DNA of 64,000 nucleotides. Source: a virus. The translations under genes were made by a program, and so were the position numbers. Below, in pieces: positions 22,705 to 30,810 of the stretch. Position 1 is the first letter of the stretch, and every line of letters starts with the position of its first letter. The stretch is from the IMG/VR virus record IMGVR_UViG_3300050821_007696, positions 1 through 64,000 of that record; one strand, given 5' to 3'. The notes beneath the pieces were generated by a model. It saw only the letters and a program-made list of their open reading frames with translations. It was not told the origin of the DNA and did no database searches.

Positions 22705-22979
22705 GCGGTCACGACCTGGTCCGCGAGATTATCGCCAAGCACGGCGCGGACCGTTATCCCACGGTAGAGCTTGCTGCGATGAAGGTCGCGGAAGAGCTAG
22801 GGGAACTGATGGCGGAGCTGCTGCGCGGGCTGTACGTGCCGATGCCCAGCGACGGGACGCGCAAGGAGTACGCCGACGTCGGGCTTGCCCTGTACGGGCT
22901 GGGTAACATCCTCGGCCTTGACCTGGAGGCTGAGATGCGCCGGGTCGTAGCGAACGAGACACGGAGGTTCGACCGGTGA
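22701..22979 (+). CDS. MazG-like nucleotide pyrophosphohydrolase
   Basis: The product has 92 residues from GTG 22701. KVAEELGELMAELL (EExxE type, about 28-41) and KEYADVGLALYGL (ExxD type, about 55-67) are the two metal-binding helices of the all-alpha NTP pyrophosphatase fold. Phage MazG-like proteins hydrolyse nucleotides or alarmones; here one may also turn over nucleotide sugars. It overlaps both neighbours by four bases. Confidence 0.7.
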   Translation: MSGHDLVREIIAKHGADRYPTVELAAMKVAEELGELMAELLRGLYVPMPSDGTRKEYADVGLALYGLGNILGLDLEAEMRRVVANETRRFDR

Positions 22980-23611
22980 GCAAGCCCCTGGTTTCGGTGA
23001 TCACCCCGACCTGGGGCCAGCGGCACGAGAAGCTGGTCAACCGGTGCATCCCGTCGGTTCAGGCACAGGCGTACCCGAAGGTCGAGCACGTCATCGTGTC
23101 TGACGGCCCGGACTACAAGCTGTCGAGCCTGATGCTTGAGCTGATGTCCGGAAGCGCCTTCACTCACCGGACCGAGTTCTCCTCGCTGAAGGAGCACGAC
23201 CCGGAGCCTCACTGGGGGCATCACGCCCGGCTGCGGGGCATCGAGATGTCCGCGGGCGAGTACATCGCCTACTGCGACGACGACGACGCGCTGCGCCCCG
23301 ACCACGTGCGGCTGCTCGCCGGGGTGCTGAGCGACGACCCGTCCGTCGGCTGGGCGTACTCGGTGATGGCCAGCCACAGCCGGTCCGGGGAGTGGTTCCA
23401 CGTGGGGGCCGGGGCCGGCGCTCCCATGGGCGGGCAGATCGGCACCCCGATGATCATGCACCGGCGCAGCGTCCTGGAGCACGGCACCTGGGGGCCGGCG
23501 TCGGCGACGGAAGACTGGGAGCTGGTGCAGCGGTGGCTCGCCGCGGGCGTCACTTACGGGCGCGTGCACGAGGTGACAGTTGACGTCTGGCCTTCTTCGT
23601 ACTGGAGTTAA
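22976..23611 (+). CDS. GT2-type glycosyltransferase
   Basis: The 211-residue product opens with PLVSVITPTWGQRHEKLVNRC. The DDDD motif lies in YIAYCDDDDALRPDHV (about 95-110), and TEDWELVQRWLAAG (about 180-193) is the acceptor-side ED motif. This is a complete small GT2 enzyme without membrane segments. It is the last transferase of the operon and overlaps the MazG-like gene. Confidence 0.8.
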   Translation: MSKPLVSVITPTWGQRHEKLVNRCIPSVQAQAYPKVEHVIVSDGPDYKLSSLMLELMSGSAFTHRTEFSSLKEHDPEPHWGHHARLRGIEMSAGEYIAYCDDDDALRPDHVRLLAGVLSDDPSVGWAYSVMASHSRSGEWFHVGAGAGAPMGGQIGTPMIMHRRSVLEHGTWGPASATEDWELVQRWLAAGVTYGRVHEVTVDVWPSSYWS

Positions 23612-23618
23612 CGCGTGG

Positions 23619-23624
23619 TAGCGT
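23619..23624 (+). promoter_or_regulatory. -10 box TAGCGT, leaderless-type promoter
   Basis: TAGCGT is followed by six bases and the ATG at 23631. No ribosome site is present. Confidence 0.5.
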
Positions 23625-23630
23625 GACGCC

Positions 23631-23795
23631 ATGACTACTCCAGAGCCCCTTGACGAGCAGCCGGGCGGCGGCGTGGAGATCCGCGGCGGCAACAGCCCGG
23701 CCGACTGGAACCAGCCGCTGCCGTTCGTCGAGGAAGACCTGCGGCGCGAACAGGCACGCTGCGGCCCGGACTGCGACTGCGAAGAGGACGAGTGA
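23631..23795 (+). CDS. Small acidic protein with Cys-rich tail
   Basis: The 54-residue product (MTTPEPLDEQPGGGVEIRGG and onward) ends with CGPDCDCEEDE. It has a leaderless-type promoter and overlaps the methyltransferase gene by GTGA. No family is recognised. Confidence 0.5.
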   Translation: MTTPEPLDEQPGGGVEIRGGNSPADWNQPLPFVEEDLRREQARCGPDCDCEEDE

Positions 23796-24379
23796 CCGGA
23801 GTCCAGGCGCTCACTATCACCCCCGACCCTGACCTGCCGTTCCTGTCAGCTGCCGCGGTGATCCGCGACGTCCAGAAGACCGAGCACCAGTGGTTCAGCC
23901 AGGGTGACCCGGCGTCCCCGACCCTGCCCTGGATGCCGTTCCAGCCGGCTGACTTCCTGTCGATCCTCTTCGAGTGCATCCCCGAGCTGACGGGCCGGGG
24001 CTTCCTTGACGTCGGGTGCGGCCCCGGCACCAAGATGCTCCTGGCCCGTCACTTTTACGGGCTGAACGCCTGCGGCATCGAGATCGTGCCGGCGATGGCG
24101 AAGGCGGCTGGGCAGTACGGCGACGTCTGGAACGACGACGCTCTCCAGATGCCTCCCGGCGCCTACGCCTCGTGGGACCTGGTCTGGCTGTACCGGCCGT
24201 TCCGCGACCGGCTGCTGGAAGAGCAGCTCGAAGCTCGCATCATGGACGAGATGCAGCCCGGCGCGATCCTGGCCGGCGGAGGCTGGGAGCTGTGCCCGGC
24301 GGCGGTCGGCTGGCCGCCCGTGATGGATGACTGGGAACTGCGGCGCGGTGCCTGGATGAAGCCTACGATGCAGTCATGA
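23792..24379 (+). CDS. Class I SAM-dependent methyltransferase
   Basis: The product has 195 residues from GTG 23792. GFLDVGCGPGTKMLLARHF (about 69-87) is motif I and CGIEIVPAMAKAAGQYG (about 92-108) is motif II. DLVWLYRPFRDRLLEEQL takes the place of motif IV, giving a complete but short Rossmann methyltransferase. The substrate is unknown; context next to the sugar operon suggests sugar or lipid. Confidence 0.75.
   Translation: MTGVQALTITPDPDLPFLSAAAVIRDVQKTEHQWFSQGDPASPTLPWMPFQPADFLSILFECIPELTGRGFLDVGCGPGTKMLLARHFYGLNACGIEIVPAMAKAAGQYGDVWNDDALQMPPGAYASWDLVWLYRPFRDRLLEEQLEARIMDEMQPGAILAGGGWELCPAAVGWPPVMDDWELRRGAWMKPTMQS
24364..24369 (+). promoter_or_regulatory. -10 box TACGAT, leaderless-type promoter
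   Basis: TACGAT lies within the end of the methyltransferase gene, six bases before the ATG at 24376. It shares AGCCTACGATG with the promoter at 2226. Confidence 0.5.
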
Positions 24380-24627
24380 CTCCCCGTCGTTACGTTTCAG
24401 TGCCGCACGAGCTGTCCGTGCTGACCTGGCCGGAAGACTCCCCGGCTGACTTCGAGGCCATGATCGGCGCCGAGAACGTGAACGCCTTCCCCGGTGGTAT
24501 CCAGGTCCGCAACGACGAAGGCGAGTGGTTCACCCTGCGGGACGGGTGGGCCGTCAGCCTCGACAGCAACGGTATCCGGTCGGTGGAAAGCCGCGCGGTT
24601 ATAGGCCAGAAGTACCGTCCTGCCTGA
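24376..24627 (+). CDS. Hypothetical protein
   Basis: The 83-residue product is beta-rich (GIQVRNDEGEWFTLRDGWAVS) and acidic. It is set by a leaderless-type promoter. No family is recognised; a small beta-barrel or SH3-like fold would be consistent. Confidence 0.5.
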   Translation: MTPRRYVSVPHELSVLTWPEDSPADFEAMIGAENVNAFPGGIQVRNDEGEWFTLRDGWAVSLDSNGIRSVESRAVIGQKYRPA

Positions 24628-24635
24628 CCCAGGCT

Positions 24636-24641
24636 TATCCT
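24636..24641 (+). promoter_or_regulatory. -10 box TATCCT, leaderless-type promoter
   Basis: TATCCT is six bases before the ATG at 24648, which fixes that start against longer open-frame alternatives. Confidence 0.5.
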
Positions 24642-24647
24642 GCCGGT

Positions 24648-24926
24648 ATGAGCCTGCTGGAGTTCGTCAAGCACTTCCGGGTCACCGGGGCCGGCTGGTA
24701 CTGGATCGTCTGGTTCTTCGGCGGTTTCGGCGTCTACGAAGGCTGGGGTCTAGCCTTCAATACCCAGGACACCCTGTCGTGGCAGTTCTGGGGCCTGGAG
24801 CAGATCAACTTCGCCGACCCTATGGACTTCGCCGAGTGGACCCCTGTTCACTGGGTTATAGCAACGATGATCTTCGGCCTGCTCTTCTGGCTGGCGTTTC
24901 ACCTCGTCTTCGGCATCTGGCGGTAG
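24648..24926 (+). CDS. Two-TM membrane protein
   Basis: The product has 92 residues with aromatic-rich hydrophobic segments at about 16-37 and 66-92 and an acidic loop between them. Its C-terminus ends in the second membrane segment. Function is unknown; holin-like size, but the surroundings are not lysis genes. Confidence 0.6.
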   Translation: MSLLEFVKHFRVTGAGWYWIVWFFGGFGVYEGWGLAFNTQDTLSWQFWGLEQINFADPMDFAEWTPVHWVIATMIFGLLFWLAFHLVFGIWR

Positions 24927-24934
24927 GAGCGTTC

Positions 24935-25237
24935 ATGGCGATGTTCGGGCAGCTGAGTCCCGGCGCGACCGTCCAGCTGATCACGCAGAAGCTCGCTGCG
25001 CTGCGGTCCGCGTTCGAGGACTGCGAGGACGTCTACCAGTGGCTGTCGGCCTATTCCCTGTCTGATATGGAAGCTGCGCCGCTGAGCCTGTCCGCCGGCG
25101 ACGGGCAGGATATCCTCAACGCCCTCGGCGACGCCCACGACCTGTGGATGACCGCCCAGGGCGAGGCCGGGTTCCCCACCGCATCCCTGCCCTACAACTT
25201 TTTCGCGTCCATGAGGATGATCACCGGCGCGCGCTAG
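24935..25237 (+). CDS. Small helical hypothetical protein
   Basis: The 100-residue product starts at ATG 24935 with ribosome site GGAG. It is mainly helical, with acidic segments. Its TAG stop overlaps the second copy of the palindrome. No family is recognised. Confidence 0.5.
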   Translation: MAMFGQLSPGATVQLITQKLAALRSAFEDCEDVYQWLSAYSLSDMEAAPLSLSAGDGQDILNALGDAHDLWMTAQGEAGFPTASLPYNFFASMRMITGAR

Positions 25238-25251
25238 TGCCAGCTGGCACT
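25236..25251. promoter_or_regulatory. 16-bp palindrome, copy 2 of 5
   Basis: AGTGCCAGCTGGCACT overlaps the TAG stop of the preceding gene. A TAGTCT box (25269-25274) lies 17 bases downstream, so here the palindrome covers the -35 region of a possible promoter. Confidence 0.75.
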
Positions 25252-25268
25252 GGGAAGCGCTGGCCAGC

Positions 25269-25329
25269 TAGTCTGTAGCTGACGCCTGAGGCCGCACGCG
25301 GAGCCGGGCACGCCTACGAAAGGTGTGCC
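25269..25329 (+). promoter_or_regulatory. TAGTCT box and start-codon hairpin
   Basis: TAGTCT (25269-25274) is a likely -10 box. GGCACGCCT (25307-25315) pairs with AGGTGTGCC (25321-25329), one G-U pair, loop ACGAA. The stem ends one base before GTG 25331, like the hairpin before the portal start. Confidence 0.45.
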
Positions 25330-25330
25330 T

Positions 25331-25648
25331 GTGTTCGACCCCCCGCTGTTCAGTCGGCCTGACGAGTGGTACTGCCCCAACTGCGCAGTCACCGACGTCA
25401 CCGCGCCCCTCCCTCCCGGCACGTCCCGGTACCACCCGTGCGCCGGGCTGCACGGCCTCAACGCCCCATTGGTCCGGGTCGGCACCCGCGCCAAGGTCGA
25501 GGCTCATACCCGTGAGGACTACCTCAACGGCGACCAGCAGCAGCTCGGGGACGATGGCAAGGTCTACATGAACGTCGAAGTCACCCGCGACGAGGGCACC
25601 GACGTCACCGTGTTCGCGGGCCTCGCCCACGCAGAGATGAGGAGCTGA
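25331..25648 (+). CDS. Hypothetical protein with N-terminal zinc ribbon
   Basis: From GTG 25331 (GTG 25325 is in frame but inside the hairpin) the product has 105 residues. YCPNC near the N-terminus and a later Cys/His pair (HPCAGLHG) suggest zinc binding. The rest is beta-rich with VYMNVEVTRDEGTDVTVFAG. It may be a small virion or assembly protein at the start of the surface-protein block. Confidence 0.55.
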   Translation: MFDPPLFSRPDEWYCPNCAVTDVTAPLPPGTSRYHPCAGLHGLNAPLVRVGTRAKVEAHTREDYLNGDQQQLGDDGKVYMNVEVTRDEGTDVTVFAGLAHAEMRS

Positions 25649-25651
25649 TTA

Positions 25652-25981
25652 ATGGGAACCATGGGGACTGCTGCTGTCTTCTGGACGGCGCATGTTACGT
25701 CGGGGAACGAGGACCAAGTAAGCCTTTACGACAACACGCGAGAAGTTCAGATAACAGCGCTAGTAGGCGATTGCTATGTTTCGCCGAATGCCCTTACGCA
25801 CCCGCCGGCGCTAGATGCGATGTCAACCAGCGACCACTGGGATGGAGCGATTGTTCTTGAGGGACAGACACGGGTTCTCAAGCTCCGGGACTGTGATGTT
25901 CCTGACAACGTCCTTTACGTAGGGCCTGTTACCCCGTCTTCGGGCGCATGCACCTTGAGCGTTATTGCGACGGTGAACTGA
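25652..25981 (+). CDS. Hypothetical beta-rich protein
   Basis: The 109-residue product (MGTMGTAAVFWTAHVTSGNED and onward) is beta-rich. Its codons are more A/T-rich than the flanks, and this continues into the next gene, so the segment may have been acquired. Ribosome site GGAG precedes the start. A virion surface role is inferred only from its place. Confidence 0.5.
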   Translation: MGTMGTAAVFWTAHVTSGNEDQVSLYDNTREVQITALVGDCYVSPNALTHPPALDAMSTSDHWDGAIVLEGQTRVLKLRDCDVPDNVLYVGPVTPSSGACTLSVIATVN

Positions 25982-25982
25982 C

Positions 25983-26492
25983 ATGGGTTGGTCCGCGAGT
26001 GCGATTTTTCAGCAGGCGATGCTGAACCCGATGCTCGGCCGCCTCTGGACGACTGCTGCCCCGACCTCGTTCTCCAGCCTGTCGGCCGACACGATTAACT
26101 GCGCGCTCTACAACACTACGCCGACGCCGAATAAGGCTGACACTCTCGCCAATACGCTTTACCTTGCTGGCCAGTGGGTGACAGGCAACGAAATCACGGG
26201 TACGGGCTACACCGCTGGCGGCGCAACTCTAGGCACCAAGACGTTCGCCATCGACACCGGTTCTAGCTCAATTTGCTTCACCACGGCTAACCCATCCTGG
26301 ACAGGCGCGACCTTGTCTGGCGTGTTCGGCGACCTGGTCTACGACGCTACGACTACGAGCACTTATCTCAAGCAGGGGCTTTGTTACAACTACTTCGGCG
26401 GTTCCCAGTCGGTCACAGCCGGCACCTTCACCGTCCAGTGGGCCACGCCGGCCGGCGCCGCCGTCACCGCAGTCTTCAACGTCTCGGTGTAA
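25983..26492 (+). CDS. Putative virion surface protein
   Basis: The 169-residue product is Thr/Ser/Ala/Gly-rich, beta-strand type (GYTAGGATLGTKTFAIDTGSS). Such proteins before connector genes are often capsid decorations or head fibres. No specific family is recognised. The 5' half keeps the lower GC seen in the previous gene. Confidence 0.5.
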   Translation: MGWSASAIFQQAMLNPMLGRLWTTAAPTSFSSLSADTINCALYNTTPTPNKADTLANTLYLAGQWVTGNEITGTGYTAGGATLGTKTFAIDTGSSSICFTTANPSWTGATLSGVFGDLVYDATTTSTYLKQGLCYNYFGGSQSVTAGTFTVQWATPAGAAVTAVFNVSV

Positions 26493-26501
26493 GGGGAAGC
26501 C

Positions 26502-27083
26502 GTGTCCGGTTACACGCTGACCCAGGGGGAGCTGTTCTACTGCCTCCCGGCGGCCGTTACCAAGAACACCTACACCTCGCAGGCGCCGATCTCGGCGATC
26601 GCGTCCACTTCGGTGCCCCGGTGCATGATCCCGGCGCTGTACTTCAGCCTCATCGGCAAGTCCGCCCGCTTCACGGCCTGGGGAACCATTGCCAATACCT
26701 CAGCGGCTACGTTCATCTTCGCCGCAGGACTGGACGCGGCAGCCGGGACGATCGGCGGGACAGGCGGCGGCACGCTGTTCACGTCAGCGTCCCTGACGCC
26801 GACCGCGTCGGTGACCGCCCAGTGGATGATGCAGGGCGACGTCACCTGCCAGGCAGTCGGCAACCTGGGCACTACCCTCCAGGTCAACGCTGAGATCAGG
26901 GTCAGCAACGTCGCCTCGGCCGGCGCCTGGAGCACGAGCTTCCAGGACGAGATGCTGGCCACCACCCTGACCGGCCTGAACAACGAGATCCCGCTGTTCC
27001 TGGAGCTGTTCGGCACGTGGTCGGCCAGCGCGGCGGGCAACACCACCACGCTCCAGCAGTTCAAGGTCTACCTGGACAACTAA
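26502..27083 (+). CDS. Putative virion decoration protein
   Basis: The product has 193 residues from GTG 26502 with ribosome site AAGGGG. It has a jelly-roll-like strand pattern (SARFTAWGTIANTSAATFIFAAGLD, then AEIRVSNVASAGAWSTSFQ) resembling phage capsid or fibre beta-sandwich domains. It lies in the run of surface-type genes at 25-30 kb. Confidence 0.5.
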   Translation: MSGYTLTQGELFYCLPAAVTKNTYTSQAPISAIASTSVPRCMIPALYFSLIGKSARFTAWGTIANTSAATFIFAAGLDAAAGTIGGTGGGTLFTSASLTPTASVTAQWMMQGDVTCQAVGNLGTTLQVNAEIRVSNVASAGAWSTSFQDEMLATTLTGLNNEIPLFLELFGTWSASAAGNTTTLQQFKVYLDN

Positions 27084-27127
27084 GCGGGGGGGCGCATCCC
27101 GGAGGCCGACGGCGGAGGCGGTGAGCA

Positions 27128-29710
27128 GTGAGCTGGTCATTCGTCGGCTCCGTCACCACCGGGAACGTAGTCAGTGGCACAACCGGCACCATCTCGCTGC
27201 CGGCCGGGACCAACGGCGGCGACCTGATCGTCGTCGCCTGCTGCTTCTACAACACCACGTTCACCCAGGCGTCGTTCACCACCCAGCAGAACAGCTCCGG
27301 CTCGCAAGGCGCCAAAGACGCGTTCTGGCTCGGCACGCGAATCGCCGGGGGCACAGCCGGCAGCGGCACGACAGACTCCACGTTCACCATCACCTTCGGT
27401 GCCACCACCTGGGGCGAGTGGGTCGTCAGCGTGTACCGCGCCACCAACGGCGTCGGCTCGGTTGTCGGGTCGGCGGAGTACCACACCTCGTCCGGGTACG
27501 TCACCGCCTGCCCTGACGCGACCTACACCCCGACCGCGGGGAACCTGAACGTCTGGGGCTATGCCGGCCAGAACTCCACCGTCGGCACCACTGCCACCAC
27601 GTTCAGCGGCACCGCGCCGACGGCCCTGACGAACTTCGTCCAGCAGGGCACCACCGGCAACGGCGGCGGCGTCGGATTCGGCTGGAAGACCACCAGCGGC
27701 TCACCCGGCGGCGCCACCGCCAACCAGGCCGTCGACCCGACTGACTTCGCCCTGGAAGCCCAGGAAGCAGCAGGCGGCAGCGTTACGGGCAGTCCCCAGC
27801 CGCAGCCGGGCAGCCCGCTCTTCCGGAGGCGGTTCCGCCCGGTCCAGCAGTATCCCCTGGTCCCGGTTATCCCGGTAACCGTCGCGAACGCGGGGCTCGC
27901 CTCGGGTACCGGCAGCGTCCCGGCCCTCACCGTCGCGAGCGCCGGACTCGCTACGGGCACCGGCACCGCGACCACGACCAACCCGGCGTTCACCAACGTC
28001 ACGGCGTTCTTCGACCCGGTCGTCACGTCCAAGCAGTTCACGCTGGCGCCGACTGCCGTCGGGGACTTCATCCTGGCGGCAATTCTCTGCCCGACAACCA
28101 ACGCCGACTGGGCGACGGCCCTGTCCAGCGCGGGCGGGAACGTGCTGTGGTCGTCGATCGGGTCGCCCGCGCACCTGGCTTCCAGCGTCAACACTGCGAC
28201 GGCGGCGTTGTTCATCGGCCAGGTGATCACCGCCGCCTCTCATACGGTGACGATCACCACGAATACCGGCTCGCCGACGCTGCGGATGCTCGGGTCGGAA
28301 TTCAACTGCGCGAACGGGTTCAGCGCGGTCACGGTCGACGCCTCCGGTACCGAGGACGTCTCCTCTAGCGGACACTTCCCCGCTGTCACGCCGACGCGCA
28401 CCGGGGACCTCTACTGGTCAGCCTGTTACGACTTCGGCAGCGGCTCCACCGGCACGACCGCGGGCTACACCTACGAGGTCGATGCCAACGGGAACGTGCT
28501 GTGCTTCAACATCAGCTGCCCGAACAGCACGCAGACCCCGAACATCGGCAACACCGACGGCATCACCGGCATCGGCATCATGCTGTACAGCGCCGGGACC
28601 TTCGCCAGTGCCGGCCTTGCCACGGGCACCGGAACCGCCCAGCCCCCCGGACTGGCGCAGGCAGCTCTCGCCGCAGGTACCGGCACTGCGCAGCCGCCGT
28701 CCGCCCCCGGCCCGTTCCTCGCCGGGCTCGCCTCCGGCACGGGTACCGCTCCCCCGTTCGGTCTCGCCCAGGCGGCCCTCGCCCACGGCACCGGCACGGT
28801 CACGCAGGCTGCCCTCGCGCAGGCTGCCCTCGCCGCGGGCACGGGTGCCGCCTCTTCCCTTACTGTTGCCCCGGCGGGCCTCGCCACGGGCACGGGTACT
28901 GCCCAGCCGGGACAGTTCTTCGCGGCGGCCCAGCTGGCGCATGCTACGGGCACCGCCTCCCAGTCCCCGTCTAAGGCCGGGCTGGCGACCGCGGCGGGCA
29001 CGGCCCAGGCTCCGTCTGCCCCCGGCCCGGTCGCGGCCGGGCTCGCACACGGTACCGGCACGGCACTGTCGACGTCGTCACCCAACGCCGGGCTCGCGCA
29101 CGGCACCGGCACGGCAGGACCGCCGCCTTTCCCCGCTCCCCTGAACCACTTCGCCGTCGCCTTCACCGAGCCGGGCCCGTCTGCGGTCCTGAGCGGGAAC
29201 AGCTTCGGCGGGACACTTGCCGTGCCGAACTTCGGTGCTGCCCTGACCCCGGCCGTGAACCTCGGCGCGGCTCTCACCCTGGCAAACCTCAGCGCTGCCT
29301 TGGCCGCCCCCGGCCTGGGCGCTACCCTTGTGCTACCGGCCTTTGGCGCCGCCGTCACCGGAGGGACCATGCAGCAGGCCAGCCTGACCCTCAGTGAGTT
29401 TAACGACATGACGGTCAACATCGCGGTCACGAACAACGGCGTCGCGTTCAACCTCACCGGGTACAACCTCAACCTGCTGCTGAAGTCCGCGGCGGGCGTT
29501 CCCGACTCCAGCGCGCTGACCTTCTCCTCCACCGGTGGTTCCCCGGCGATCACCATTACCAGCCCGTCGGGCGGCCTTGCTGTTGCGCAGCTGCCTAACG
29601 CCGACCTGGATGCGGAAACTTACAGCTTCTACCGCCTGGACGTCGTCCAGACCTCCACCAGTTACCAGCAGACGACCGTCTACGGGCCGATCACCTGGAT
29701 CACGCTGTGA
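27128..29710 (+). CDS. Large repeat protein, putative head fibre or decoration
   Basis: This 860-residue protein has beta-rich N-terminal domains (about 1-215) and a basic linker (RRRFRPVQQYPLVPV). A second beta domain lies at about 285-495. A tract of about 12 nine-residue repeats of type (G/A)LA(T/S/H/A)GTGTA spans about 495-670, with two more at about 255-280. Then come six NLGAALTL-like repeats (about 690-740). The C-terminal Ig-like domain (about 745-860; VNIAVTNNGVAFNLTGYNLNLLLK) resembles the N-domain of baseplate upper proteins. I infer a fibre or surface display protein. The start is GTG 27128. Confidence 0.55.
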   Translation: MSWSFVGSVTTGNVVSGTTGTISLPAGTNGGDLIVVACCFYNTTFTQASFTTQQNSSGSQGAKDAFWLGTRIAGGTAGSGTTDSTFTITFGATTWGEWVVSVYRATNGVGSVVGSAEYHTSSGYVTACPDATYTPTAGNLNVWGYAGQNSTVGTTATTFSGTAPTALTNFVQQGTTGNGGGVGFGWKTTSGSPGGATANQAVDPTDFALEAQEAAGGSVTGSPQPQPGSPLFRRRFRPVQQYPLVPVIPVTVANAGLASGTGSVPALTVASAGLATGTGTATTTNPAFTNVTAFFDPVVTSKQFTLAPTAVGDFILAAILCPTTNADWATALSSAGGNVLWSSIGSPAHLASSVNTATAALFIGQVITAASHTVTITTNTGSPTLRMLGSEFNCANGFSAVTVDASGTEDVSSSGHFPAVTPTRTGDLYWSACYDFGSGSTGTTAGYTYEVDANGNVLCFNISCPNSTQTPNIGNTDGITGIGIMLYSAGTFASAGLATGTGTAQPPGLAQAALAAGTGTAQPPSAPGPFLAGLASGTGTAPPFGLAQAALAHGTGTVTQAALAQAALAAGTGAASSLTVAPAGLATGTGTAQPGQFFAAAQLAHATGTASQSPSKAGLATAAGTAQAPSAPGPVAAGLAHGTGTALSTSSPNAGLAHGTGTAGPPPFPAPLNHFAVAFTEPGPSAVLSGNSFGGTLAVPNFGAALTPAVNLGAALTLANLSAALAAPGLGATLVLPAFGAAVTGGTMQQASLTLSEFNDMTVNIAVTNNGVAFNLTGYNLNLLLKSAAGVPDSSALTFSSTGGSPAITITSPSGGLAVAQLPNADLDAETYSFYRLDVVQTSTSYQQTTVYGPITWITL

Positions 29711-29772
29711 CCCCGTCTGGCGTTGACCCCATGGGGCTCCGTTATGTCTATGGCCAGCGGGGTGTGTGACAG

Positions 29773-30801
29773 ATGTCAGCTCAAGTGTATTACGACAACC
29801 CAGCGGAAGCATCCGCGGTCGTTCCGGTCACGTTCACGACCGCGACGGGCGCTGTCGCCGATCCCACGTCGATCAGCTGCGTAGTCATCGACCCTACGGG
29901 CGTGCAGACCACCTACACGTACGGCATCACGCCGCCGAACAACACGATCGTCCGGGCGTCCCTCGGCAACTACACGCTGAGCCTCACCGGCATCACCCTC
30001 GCGGGCCTGTACACGACCATCTGGATCGGCACCGGCAACAGCGTCCAGCAGACGTCGCCGTATACCGTGCGGATCGTGCCGCTGTCGGCGGTCGGTACCG
30101 GGATGCAGTACTGGTACACCGGCCGGGAAGAGCTTAAGTCACGGCTGAACATCGTGGACAACAACAGCGACTACGAGATCCAGCTGGCAATCCAGGCCGT
30201 CACCAACTGGATTAACGCTTACTGCGGCCGAACTTTTTACCAGCTAACGGAGACCCGGACGTTCTGCCCGGACAACATCTGGGAGCTGCCGATTGACGAC
30301 CTGGTGTCTACGCCCGCGGTCGCCGCGAACACCCAGGTGAACCTCGACTACGACGGCGACGGGATCTTCGAGACCGCCTGGGGCAACCCGGCTTCGCCGG
30401 TCGGCACCGGCCTGAACTACGTGCTGAAGCTCGGCACGCCCGGCGGCTACGAGGACAACTACAACGTCAACGCGGCCGGCGTGCCCCGCCCCTACACCCA
30501 GCTCCAGGCACTCATGGCCGGGCAGGGGCAGAACCCCGCAGGCGGCGGCTGGCTCCCGTTCATCTGGCCCTACACCCACCTCAACCGGGTGCAGGTCACC
30601 GGCACCTGGGGCTGGAACACCGTCCCGCCGTCCGTCCAGCAGGCGTCCCTGCTGCTGTGCACCGACGTTTTCAAAAGCAAAGACGCGCCGTGGGGTGTCG
30701 CGGGTACCGCCGAGACCGGGCTGATGCGCGTTTCCTCCAACCCGTGGGCGGTCGAGTTTTTGCATGACTTCATCAATACGAGGCGCAAGGTCGGCGTGTA
30801 G
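29773..30801 (+). CDS. Head-tail connector with N-terminal Ig-like domain
   Basis: The 342-residue product begins with a beta-sandwich (about 1-105; VPVTFTTATGAVADPTSISCVVIDP) similar in style to the previous gene's C-terminus. The rest (about 115-342) has YWYTGREELKSRLNIVDNNSDYEIQLAIQAVTNWI and a late VQQASLLLCTDVFKSKDAP block, which fits the HK97 gp6/adaptor connector. That protein plugs the portal and holds DNA in. Fusion to an Ig-like domain is unusual. Confidence 0.7.
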   Translation: MSAQVYYDNPAEASAVVPVTFTTATGAVADPTSISCVVIDPTGVQTTYTYGITPPNNTIVRASLGNYTLSLTGITLAGLYTTIWIGTGNSVQQTSPYTVRIVPLSAVGTGMQYWYTGREELKSRLNIVDNNSDYEIQLAIQAVTNWINAYCGRTFYQLTETRTFCPDNIWELPIDDLVSTPAVAANTQVNLDYDGDGIFETAWGNPASPVGTGLNYVLKLGTPGGYEDNYNVNAAGVPRPYTQLQALMAGQGQNPAGGGWLPFIWPYTHLNRVQVTGTWGWNTVPPSVQQASLLLCTDVFKSKDAPWGVAGTAETGLMRVSSNPWAVEFLHDFINTRRKVGV

Positions 30802-30804
30802 GTT
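30799..30804 (+). promoter_or_regulatory. -10 box TAGGTT, leaderless-type promoter
   Basis: TAGGTT overlaps the end of the connector gene and lies six bases before the ATG at 30811. Confidence 0.5.
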
Positions 30805-30810
30805 CCTGTT

